Made by a program: the position numbers and the translations under genes. Below the pieces are notes generated by a model. It worked only from the letters and a program-made list of their open reading frames with translations, ran no database searches and was not told the DNA's origin. Positions 8,214-15,320 of a stretch of DNA of 64,000 bases are shown piece after piece; position 1 is the stretch's first letter; each line of letters opens with the position of its first letter. Location: positions 1 through 64,000 of the forward strand of contig CAYXFD010000013.1 of the NCBI GenBank assembly GCA_964464175.1, read 5' to 3'. This DNA comes from CAYXFD01 sp964464175. Its GTDB lineage: Bacteria; Cloacimonadota; Cloacimonadia; Cloacimonadales; JAJBBL01.

Positions 8214-8546
8214 ATGGAATTAAAGGCGATAAGTGACCTGCATAATCTGATAGATTGGGTTTTACCTATCATAGCTAAGTTTCCCAGAAACTTCCGCTAC
8301 TCTTTGGGGGTCAGAGTGGAGAACCTTTTATATGATATTTTGGAGCTGCTGATTAAGGCAAAATACTCTCAAAAGAAGGATAGCTACCTCAGCAAAGCAA
8401 ATATCAATTTTGAGATTATCAGGCATCTGACTCGAATATGGAGCCAAAGGGGGTTTATAAGTATCCGCCAATACGAAGCTTTATCTAATCAAATCAATCT
8501 GATCGGGGCTCAGATAGGGGGTTGGAAAAAAAAAGATGGAAAATAA
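8214..8546 (+). CDS. avd: DGR accessory variability determinant (Avd-like, four-helix bundle)
   Basis: This 110-residue, mostly helical basic protein lies directly upstream of the DGR reverse transcriptase. Its pattern fits the Avd/bAvd (S23 ribosomal-insert-like) family: an N-terminal DLHNLIDWVLP helix, IAKFPRNFRYSLGVRVEN, LLYDILELLIKA and a C-terminal helix with RHLTRIW and QYEALSNQINLIGAQIGGW. In characterised DGRs Avd forms a pentameric barrel that binds the reverse transcriptase and TR RNA and is required for cDNA synthesis. The start ATG follows AAAGGA at suitable spacing. Its stop lies 2 nt before the preferred RT start, so translation is probably coupled. Family assignment rests on position, length and these motifs. 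Confidence 0.9.
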   Translation: MELKAISDLHNLIDWVLPIIAKFPRNFRYSLGVRVENLLYDILELLIKAKYSQKKDSYLSKANINFEIIRHLTRIWSQRGFISIRQYEALSNQINLIGAQIGGWKKKDGK

Positions 8547-8548
8547 CG

Positions 8549-9628
8549 ATGCCTAAGAGGATTGGCTATCTTTACGAAAAGATTTATGATTGGAGCAATC
8601 TCTTAAACGCTTATCATAAAGCCGGAAGGTCAAAAAAAGAGAGACCGGATGTATTAGGCTTTGAGTTTGATTTAGAGAACCAATTGGTTCTGATCCAAAG
8701 AGATTTGAAGGCTCAGGCTTACAGATTCGAGGGGTATCACAAATTCAATATTTATGAACCGAAAGAGCGAACTATCCATTGTGCTCCCTTTAGAGATAGA
8801 GTAGTACATCACGCCATTAGCAATATCCTTAATCCGATCCTCGATCGCAGTATGATTCCGGACACTTATGCCTGCAGAAACAATAAAGGACTCCATCGTG
8901 CCTTAAAAAGGGCATTCTACTTCTACAGAAACTCTCGCTACTGCTACAAATTTGACGTCAGGAAGTTTTTCTACACAATTGATCATGAAATCTTGATGAG
9001 GAAAGTTTCCGGAAAAATCAAAGATCCGAAATTGTTGAATCTGCTGAGAGAGCTCCTTAATACATACGATAGCGGTATCGACTACTATTTTCGTTTTGAA
9101 CAAGATGATCTGATTGATATGATGAGGAACAGGGGTCTTCCCATAGGTAATCTAACAAGCCAAATCTTCGGAAACTTTTTCCTTTCTGATTTAGATCACT
9201 TTATCAAAGAGGATTTGAGACAGAGGTCTTATATACGTTATATGGATGATGCTTTAGTTTTTGCAGAAAACCTGGAAGAGCTTAAAACTGCTAAATCTAA
9301 GATCACAAACAAATTAGCTGAAGACCGTCTGTTCATTCATCCCGATAAAAACATAATTAGCAATGTAAAAAGGGGGATCAATTTCTTAGGGTTCAGATTT
9401 TTTCAAGATCAGATCAGACTTCAGAATAAGAATCTCGTTAGATTCAAGAAAAAGCTAAAAAAAAGAGCACAACTGAACCTCTCTTATGCTGAGCATTTAC
9501 TTAGTTTAAACGGACATTTGGGGTTTATTTCTGCCGGTAACACATTTAGGATTACGGAGATAGTATTGTCGGAAGTTGAGTTTAACCACAACCAAAAAAA
9601 ATACAGTTTTACTTTACAAAGGGTATGA
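8549..9628 (+). CDS. DGR reverse transcriptase
   Basis: This 359-residue group II-intron-like reverse transcriptase belongs to the DGR clade. Visible motifs are RTIHCAPFRDRVVHHAI, the finger/palm segment KFDVRKFFYTID, the DGR-type IGNLTSQ motif at about residues 198-204, the catalytic YMDD at about 231-234, and HPDKN ... GINFLGFRF in the thumb-proximal part. It lacks maturase and endonuclease domains, as DGR enzymes do. The frame is open back to a TTG at 8522 inside avd, but ATG 8549, 2 nt after the avd stop, fits family length better. It copies TR RNA with adenine-specific infidelity and the cDNA replaces VR sequences. The TR begins 13 nt after its stop. Confidence 0.97.
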   Translation: MPKRIGYLYEKIYDWSNLLNAYHKAGRSKKERPDVLGFEFDLENQLVLIQRDLKAQAYRFEGYHKFNIYEPKERTIHCAPFRDRVVHHAISNILNPILDRSMIPDTYACRNNKGLHRALKRAFYFYRNSRYCYKFDVRKFFYTIDHEILMRKVSGKIKDPKLLNLLRELLNTYDSGIDYYFRFEQDDLIDMMRNRGLPIGNLTSQIFGNFFLSDLDHFIKEDLRQRSYIRYMDDALVFAENLEELKTAKSKITNKLAEDRLFIHPDKNIISNVKRGINFLGFRFFQDQIRLQNKNLVRFKKKLKKRAQLNLSYAEHLLSLNGHLGFISAGNTFRITEIVLSEVEFNHNQKKYSFTLQRV

Positions 9629-9641
9629 TACGAACATTAGA

Positions 9642-9758
9642 GCCGTTTTGCGTGGCGGGTCGTGGAACAACAACGACAACAACTGTCGTGTTGCCAACCG
9701 CAATAGGAACAATCGGTCAAACACCAACAACAACAACGGGTTTCGTGTTGCCAAGACT
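9642..9758 (+). repeat. DGR template repeat (TR)
   Basis: This 117-bp non-coding template lies just after the reverse transcriptase gene. Read in VR frame it has 14 AAC/AAT codons plus invariant blocks equivalent to RGGSW, CRVA and GFRVA, with 35 adenines in total. AAY codons mutated at A positions give many residues but no stop codons. The 3' part GGGTTTCGTGTTGCCAAG is the IMH*-like end. It differs from both VRs at AAG versus AGG, and homology ends right after the following ACT. Short open frames crossing it are not genes. Confidence 0.96.
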
Positions 9759-10051
9759 GTTTTTTGCCGGAATCGCTGTTCTAATAAAACAGGAGAGAGC
9801 AAGAGAAAAGAGTCCAGTATCTTATCCTGTGCCCACAGAGCCGAAGTATATGATGAAGGTTAGTAGCAGAGTCGAAAGCCGGAAATTTTATGATGTATTC
9901 GATTTTTAAGAATGCAGGCAACTTAGCTTGTTTTTGGAGTTAATAGGTTAACCGGATAGGATTTGCTGAAATTCGGGTGTATTTAAATAAGGAATGAATT
10001 CTTTATTGACGTAAGACGATAGTTATTAGTTCGAGGAATCGGGAGTTATTT
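9759..10051 (+). other. TR downstream flank, probable 3' part of the DGR RNA
   Basis: These 293 bp between TR and the next gene contain no convincing ORF. In studied DGRs, sequence just 3' of TR in the transcript folds with TR and Avd/RT and primes cDNA synthesis. This stretch is therefore the likely equivalent, and also carries the leader of the next gene (RBS GGGAG before ATG 10052). I see no strong terminator or promoter in it. Confidence 0.4.
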
Positions 10052-10993
10052 ATGAAACTGCTATGTGATAATTGTGGTAAAGAGATTTTTGGTTCGGTAA
10101 ATTTTTGCCCTTTTTGCGGTGAAGAAGCTCCACGGAAGACTGTTGTTTTTGGTGATTCTGCGAAGAAGATCGAAAATCCCAAATACTGTCCCGATTGCCG
10201 CCAGGCTAATCTTAGAAATGCTATGTTTTGTTCTATTTGTGGAGAAATGATCTATAAGAAACCGGAAAAAGAAGTGATCTTCTGTGGAGAATGCGGAGAG
10301 AAGAATAAAAGTAAAGCTGTGATCTGCTGCTCTTGCGGCATTTCTTTAGCCGATTGGTTTACAATGAAAGGAAAGGTGGCTGAGGAGTTAAGTTATAAGG
10401 GGAATCTGAAACTGACTGAGAAAATGAACGGTATTACTTACATTTTTCTCTCAAAACCACTCTTTACTATTGGCAGAAGAGAAGAGAATGATCTGGTAAT
10501 CAAATGCCGATGGGTTTCAGGTAAACACTGCTATTTCGACTTACAAAAACAATTATTTATAGATTCCAGCCGGAACGGTACTTTTATCAACCGTAACCCT
10601 ACTCATATCAAGAGTGAAAAGATGCCATTCATTTCAGAGTTTAATGTTGCAGGTTCATTTACCTTTTCTTTTCTAAAGAAAGATAATCTCTATTGTTTGC
10701 ACCTGGGTGCCATTTTAGACGAGGAAGAGTGCCGAAGAAATGGTGATGGAGAGAGTTTCGACAGATTAAGAAAAAACTACTATCTGTTCACCACGGGAGA
10801 CTTCAAGGTTGATATCCAAAAGCTCGATGGGGCGATAACATCAAAGAAGAAAAGACCAGGTGTTTCTCTTTATACTATACATCAGGAGAATGGTTACTAC
10901 TACTATACTGACATAGACCGTGGTTTGGAACGAATACTGATCATGAAGGACAATAATATACTACCCGATCATTGGATTATTGACTTCGTATGA
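10052..10993 (+). CDS. Triple zinc-ribbon FHA-domain protein
   Basis: This 313-residue protein opens with three zinc-ribbon-like modules built from CxxC pairs: CDNC...CPFC, CPDC...CSIC and CGEC...CSC, within residues 1-105. An FHA domain follows at about 118-215, with TIGRREENDLVI, VSGKHCYF and SSRNGTFINRN. A beta-rich tail of about 100 residues matches the layout of the FHA protein at 111. The zinc ribbons resemble those at the N-termini of both kinases. There is no signal peptide. It is the last gene of the kinase/DGR cluster and could be a phospho-Thr reader or kinase adaptor (inference). The start is supported by GGGAG upstream. Confidence 0.88.
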   Translation: MKLLCDNCGKEIFGSVNFCPFCGEEAPRKTVVFGDSAKKIENPKYCPDCRQANLRNAMFCSICGEMIYKKPEKEVIFCGECGEKNKSKAVICCSCGISLADWFTMKGKVAEELSYKGNLKLTEKMNGITYIFLSKPLFTIGRREENDLVIKCRWVSGKHCYFDLQKQLFIDSSRNGTFINRNPTHIKSEKMPFISEFNVAGSFTFSFLKKDNLYCLHLGAILDEEECRRNGDGESFDRLRKNYYLFTTGDFKVDIQKLDGAITSKKKRPGVSLYTIHQENGYYYYTDIDRGLERILIMKDNNILPDHWIIDFV

Positions 10994-11197
10994 TAGGGCT
11001 ACATAAACCGGAAGATTGAGTTATGAGAAAGTATCAATAATTTCGATGGAAGATTAAGAATTCTAAAACTTGGGCACATATTAGGCACACAATATTTTGT
11101 AATTTAGTCATTAGGTCGGACACAAATACTTGCTAACATATTGATAAAATTATATATAGGCATACATATATAGCAGTCCCCAAAGAGTTGCTTCTTG

Positions 11198-11245
11198 TGA
11201 TTCGTAATCAGTAGGTCGGGGGTTCGAATCCCCCTTTTAGCTCCA
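11198..11245 (+). pseudogene. 3' half of a tRNA-Thr(CGT)-like gene (possible att scar)
   Basis: From the anticodon arm to CCA the sequence is tRNA-like. It has anticodon loop TTCGTAA (anticodon CGT, Thr), variable loop GTAGGTC, a perfect T-arm GGGGG TTCGAAT CCCCC, and TTTTAGC-T-CCA. No acceptor 5' strand (expected GCTAAAA) or D-arm is found upstream and the anticodon stem pairs poorly, so this is a fragment. Fragments running from the anticodon loop to the 3' end of a tRNA are typical attachment sites of integrated elements. Confidence 0.7.
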
Positions 11246-11694
11246 GTTTTAAATCTCTTCTATTCAGTCACTTATATCACTTCTTAGTCTAATCATTGCA
11301 GTATTTAGGGAATCAATATACAACATGTCAGTAACTATTTCTGAAGATAAGGTACCAGATATCCTGTTTGAACTTGTTGGTCAAATATTCTGCGGATGCA
11401 TTCTGGATTAGCTGACAGAATCAAGAATAGGGTAAAAAAACAAGCTTGTGAGGTCTTTTCTGTAGCTGATGCATAGATTGCAGCCTTAATCAAGAAAGGT
11501 TGGATTTGTCCCGCCACAGGAGCCTATTCAATGCTTCGCTTGCCTATTCCTCTATCATACCTTCTTTAGTTTTTCTTCTTAGTATGGCTCAAAATATGCC
11601 GGGTAGTCTTCTCTCTGAGTGAGTGGATAGGATACCCTTATCGCATTTATCTGAGAGAAGACTCAGCAAAATGTCTGCGAGAAAATGAGTGTAT
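11246..11694 (+). other. Non-coding or degraded stretch
   Basis: No intact gene is visible. A 28-codon plus-strand frame from about 11324 is followed by in-frame stops and looks decayed. An inverted repeat AGTCTTCTCTC(T)GAG / CTGAGAGAAGACT at 11605-11619 and 11651-11663 could form a stem around a 31-nt loop, with no T-tail. Confidence 0.5.
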
Positions 11695-12000
11695 TCAGTG
11701 CTGTAGCTGAACCCATGGAGAAAACAGATAGTATAAGATACGTGATGCCTTATCTAAAACGATAGAGAATCCGGACCAGCGCTCCCTATACTCATTATCT
11801 ATTACTGCATCACAGCTAATAACTGCAACATAGTCAGCCGTTGTTATCTCAATTTTTTCGCGGGGTTTGGGAAGAACATATTCTCCTGTTCACGTTAACT
11901 CTACCCTAAGTAATGGCTCGTTGACGAAGTCATTGATAATAATCTGGTTATCAATGATTTTTCCAATAGTCTGAAGAGTGAAGCGGAGGCAGATAATCAT
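11695..12000 (-). pseudogene. TGA-interrupted ORF coupled to the DUF1295 gene
   Basis: An ATG at 12000-11998 overlaps the DUF1295 stop as TAATG, typical of translational coupling. The frame gives 36 residues, then TGA at 11892-11890, then about 64 more residues (including EYVLPKPREKIEIT, DYVAVIS, EYRERWSGFSIVLD) to TGA at 11697-11695. The continuation has normal protein-like composition, so a single nonsense mutation (for example TGG to TGA) in a ~100-residue gene is the simplest reading. I do not recognise the family. Confidence 0.5.
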
Positions 12001-12770
12001 TATCTCTTTGGGAACCAAGGGAAGAAAACGCTCGTATGTTTAGCATATTCCTGATATTCGGGATTATCGGCGTTCTTCTTCTCTAAAAGAGGTATCCCTG
12101 ATACGAACAATAGCAGAGTAGTAATAATCAGAGGGCTGAAGATAGTCAACAGGCCATAGGGCACATTAAGCATTATCAGAAAGATACCCCACCACATAGC
12201 TGCTTCACCAAAATAGTTAGGGTGGCGCGTGTACCGCCAAAGACCGGACTTCATGACTTTGCCCCTATTTTCATCTTTGCTCTTAAAACAGGTTTTTTGC
12301 AGATCTCCTATAGATTCGAAATAGAAGCCAATGAGCCATATAAACAAACCTAATAGATCGAGCAGAGAAAACGGTTTCCCTTTGTCATAATGTAAAACAA
12401 AGACGGGATAGGCAATAGTGAGCATAAGAAAGCCTTGAAGCATAAAGACCTGCAGGTAACTACGGATAATCCAATTCTTACCCCAATCCTGTCGCCATTT
12501 AGCATAGCGAAAATCTTCTTTTTTGCCTTTATTTCTGCTATAGATGTAGTTAGCCAATCGTATTCCCCATATAAAAATCAGAGAAGTAACTAAGGTTTGT
12601 CGAGGATTATAGTCAGAGAACAGCAGGTAGTTCGATAAGAAAATGAGAATAAACCCTAAACCCCAGCCAATATCTACAATTGAGTTATCCTTAATCAGCA
12701 AAGCGAGCACAAAAAGGATACTCATAAACATAAATACCTGCAATACCGTAAACAAAATAATATTCAGCAT
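12000..12770 (-). CDS. DUF1295 / steroid-reductase-like membrane protein
   Basis: This 256-residue integral membrane protein has about six hydrophobic helices. It carries the C-terminal signature of the DUF1295/isoprenylcysteine-methyltransferase-like superfamily: SGLWRYTRHPNYFGEA, then MWWGIFL and a final PLLEKKN...YQEYAKHTSVFFPWF. Members bind NAD(P)H or SAM-like cofactors in the membrane, and the substrate here is unknown. The start follows AAAGGGGAAAG. It lies 12 nt downstream of the DhaL-DegV gene and overlaps a broken ORF by one base, so it is part of a minus-strand operon with a lipocalin at its head. A lipid-related role is suggested by context only. Confidence 0.85.
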   Translation of the reverse strand: MLNIILFTVLQVFMFMSILFVLALLIKDNSIVDIGWGLGFILIFLSNYLLFSDYNPRQTLVTSLIFIWGIRLANYIYSRNKGKKEDFRYAKWRQDWGKNWIIRSYLQVFMLQGFLMLTIAYPVFVLHYDKGKPFSLLDLLGLFIWLIGFYFESIGDLQKTCFKSKDENRGKVMKSGLWRYTRHPNYFGEAAMWWGIFLIMLNVPYGLLTIFSPLIITTLLLFVSGIPLLEKKNADNPEYQEYAKHTSVFFPWFPKR

Positions 12771-12782
12771 CTTTCCCCTTTT

Positions 12783-14552
12783 TTATTTGATCATTATTCC
12801 AATAGCAACGGCACCAATCCCGTTATGGACGCCCAAAACGGGTGATAAAGGCATTACAAAGGCAGGTTCTTTACCCAAAGCTGTGGTCAACTTGTCCTGA
12901 TAGATCAGTGCTCTGTCAAGTGCATCAGCATGAACAATGGCGTATTTCCAGATATCATTATCTTTAGCCATATCGGCGATAGCAGCAGTGATTTTTTTCA
13001 TATTATCTTTTCGGCTGAAAGACTTCCCATAAGCTTTAGCTTTACCCTGTTTATCTACCGAGAGAATCGGTTTTAGATTAAGTGCCTTGGCAATAATCCC
13101 TTTAAAAGGGCTGACCCGTCCACCCCGAACCAAATATTTCAGGGTATTAACATCAGTGAGGATATGGGCTTTATTTATCCAGGTATCTAAGTTTTCATCA
13201 ACTTCAGCAGCGGACATGCCGGAACTGATGGCTTCTGCTATTCTTAGTACAATGAGTCCTTGACTAACAGATAGATGACGGGTGTTAACAGCTTTGATGT
13301 TAGTAAACTTAGTTGCATATTTTTGCGCTGTTTGATAGATACCCGTCAGCTCTTTCGAAATATGCACTGCATAGACTCTCTGATAATGGTTGGACATGAA
13401 TTCCAGAAGATACTCTATATGTTTGGGACTCGGTTGGGAACTCACCGGATGAACTTTTTCCATTTTCAGCATGCTATAAAACTGCTCGGGTAGGATTGTT
13501 TTCTGATCTAAAAAGATGTTCTCACCAAAGTTTATTCCGAATGATAACCGCTGAATCTGATACTTTTCCAATAATTCTAAAGGTAAGTCACAAGCCGAAT
13601 CGGTGACAATACCCAGAGGAAACTTTCTTTGGTGGCTGATCAGATATTGCATAAGCATATCATCGACCTTGATATTAAGAATTAGTCCGTAATCTTTGAC
13701 ATCAAAGAAAAAACGAGCAGGGTCATCCGTATGAATATGCAGATGTATCTTTTCAGTAGTACCGGCGACGATAAATGATTGGCCGTATGAGCGAAACTTC
13801 TCTTTAAACTCAGCCAAGCTGAGAGAAGGTTTGCCGATAACTGCCTCAGTACAGTAACGGACACCGGTTGTGTGGTCTGTATGTGCATCTTTGAGCTCGT
13901 CTTCCGGCAGTTTGGTCAGCTTCATCTCCCGGAGCTGATAATTCCCTTTCTTCAGATATTCCAGAATACCTTCTAATAGATAAACAAAAGCTTTAGCACC
14001 GGCATCAACAACCTTCGCATCAGCCAATACCTTTAACTTGGCAGGAGTTTTCTCCAGGGAACTAAGTGCTTCCCGGTAAGCATCCTGCAATAGCTCATAG
14101 ACATCATTTGTCTTATTACTCTGCTTCAATAAAGCATCAGCCCAATCCTTTATGACTGTAAGCATCGTGCCTTCTACCGGTTCGACCAGCGAGTCATATA
14201 CATGTTTGATTGCTTTAACAGCAGACTCAGAAAAACTTTGAGCTGTAACACGCAGACTGTCATCCAACTCTAAACTTATCCCTAAGAGATATTGAGTAAA
14301 GATAATCCCCGAGTTTCCCCGTGCGCCTGAAAGACCTGAATCGGCCATTGACTGTAAGGTTGATTTTAAAGAACGTGCGGGTTCAGTTCCTTCTATTATA
14401 GAGCTAAGGGTTGAAGCCATATTTGTTCCCGTGTCGGCATCTGCTACTGGGAAAACGTTTATTCTGTTGAGATACTCCCGATTTTTGATTAGGTTTTCGG
14501 CACCATAAATAAAAGCCAGAAAAAAGCCTTTACCATCTATATATTGGATCAT
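12783..14552 (-). CDS. DhaL (DAK2)-DegV fusion, fatty-acid-kinase-like
   Basis: Residues 1 to about 200 form a DhaL/DAK2 nucleotide-binding domain (NVFPVADADTGTNMASTL, SGLSGARGNSGIIFTQ, DAGAKAFVYLLEG). About 210-300 matches the middle domain of FakA-type proteins. Residues about 305-585 are a DegV/FakB lipid-binding domain (LGIVTDSACDLP, VSSQPSP, LVRGGRVSPFKG, PVLGVHNGIGAV). In Firmicutes FakA and FakB are separate and together phosphorylate fatty acids bound by DegV. Here both halves sit in one chain, which suggests a self-contained acyl-phosphate-forming enzyme. It is cotranscribed with a lipocalin upstream and a membrane protein downstream. The function is inferred from the domains. Confidence 0.9.
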   Translation of the reverse strand: MIQYIDGKGFFLAFIYGAENLIKNREYLNRINVFPVADADTGTNMASTLSSIIEGTEPARSLKSTLQSMADSGLSGARGNSGIIFTQYLLGISLELDDSLRVTAQSFSESAVKAIKHVYDSLVEPVEGTMLTVIKDWADALLKQSNKTNDVYELLQDAYREALSSLEKTPAKLKVLADAKVVDAGAKAFVYLLEGILEYLKKGNYQLREMKLTKLPEDELKDAHTDHTTGVRYCTEAVIGKPSLSLAEFKEKFRSYGQSFIVAGTTEKIHLHIHTDDPARFFFDVKDYGLILNIKVDDMLMQYLISHQRKFPLGIVTDSACDLPLELLEKYQIQRLSFGINFGENIFLDQKTILPEQFYSMLKMEKVHPVSSQPSPKHIEYLLEFMSNHYQRVYAVHISKELTGIYQTAQKYATKFTNIKAVNTRHLSVSQGLIVLRIAEAISSGMSAAEVDENLDTWINKAHILTDVNTLKYLVRGGRVSPFKGIIAKALNLKPILSVDKQGKAKAYGKSFSRKDNMKKITAAIADMAKDNDIWKYAIVHADALDRALIYQDKLTTALGKEPAFVMPLSPVLGVHNGIGAVAIGIMIK

Positions 14553-14566
14553 AAATAACGCCTCTG

Positions 14567-15019
14567 TTACTGAAACTGCGGCATAGCAACAATCTTTTCC
14601 GTATCATACCCTATCTTTTTAAGTCTTGCTATAATCTCTTTATATGTGTTTTCTGCTATCTTTGGAGTCCTGTTCATTATCCAGACAAATTTTCTGTTAG
14701 GGACGCCAATAACAGTATAACTGTAATCATCTGCCAGGTCAATAATCAGATAAGGAAACCTGATAGGGTAGAAAAATTGCACACGCCATTCGGCATTAGT
14801 CTCTTTATTATAGACCCAAGCTTTGGAGTGTATCACCTTAAGCTTCCCGTCCGGAGAATTTTTTCTAAACTGATACTCAATAGCTATAGAACCGTCATCT
14901 TTAAGCGTATAAGTCTCTATACCATTGACTGCATTCTTTTCGATAAAATTTGGGATTATCCCCATTACATACCAACTTCCCATAAATCTTTTTAAATCGA
15001 CATTTTCAACTGTTTCCAT
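14567..15019 (-). CDS. Blc-like lipocalin
   Basis: This 150-residue lipocalin has the GxW box (RFMGSWYVMGIIPNF), a central barrel (GSIAIEYQFRKNSPDGK, AWVYNKETNAEWRVQFFYP) and the C-terminal DDYSYTVIGVPNRKFVWIMNRTP motif typical of bacterial Blc/apolipoprotein D-like proteins. Unlike E. coli Blc it has no lipoprotein signal peptide, so it may act in the cytoplasm. The ATG at 15019 is preferred over a GTG at 15031 because that GTGAGG is the ribosome site. It heads the operon with DhaL-DegV 14 nt downstream. Binding of fatty acids for the neighbouring kinase-like protein is a reasonable inference. Confidence 0.88.
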   Translation of the reverse strand: METVENVDLKRFMGSWYVMGIIPNFIEKNAVNGIETYTLKDDGSIAIEYQFRKNSPDGKLKVIHSKAWVYNKETNAEWRVQFFYPIRFPYLIIDLADDYSYTVIGVPNRKFVWIMNRTPKIAENTYKEIIARLKKIGYDTEKIVAMPQFQ

Positions 15020-15320
15020 AGATAGCCTCACTGATCAGGATAGGGCAATTAATAATAAAAAAACACAAGTATCAATCTCATCTTAACTTCCTTCGCTTCT
15101 TTCATTCAAGATAAACCAAATATAAATCCAGCAGAGCAACTTTTTTTTGCTTTCACTCCAAAATACCTTTTGCGATGTCTTCGCTCCGTTATAGATACGT
15201 CTCTTTACGACGCAACTCGATACTTAGATTAGGAGCCTGACCGCTCTGTTTTTTTCTAACGATAACAAAGGCAGAGATGATTGTTATGATGAGGATTTGA
15301 TTTCTGAATTGCACTTCCAT

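Noticed and set aside
9576..9909. Overlapping open frames of about 95 codons across the template repeat
   Set aside because: They arise from the A/C-rich TR. No ribosome site and no coding character outside the TR; the region is the non-coding DGR template.
11160..11245. An intact tRNA-Thr gene
   Set aside because: No D-arm and no 5' acceptor strand complementary to TTTTAGC; only the 3' half is tRNA-like.
11890..11892. Selenocysteine insertion at the TGA
   Set aside because: The hairpin just after it is short and imperfect, no selenoprotein family is recognisable, and TGA ends other genes here normally. A nonsense mutation is simpler.
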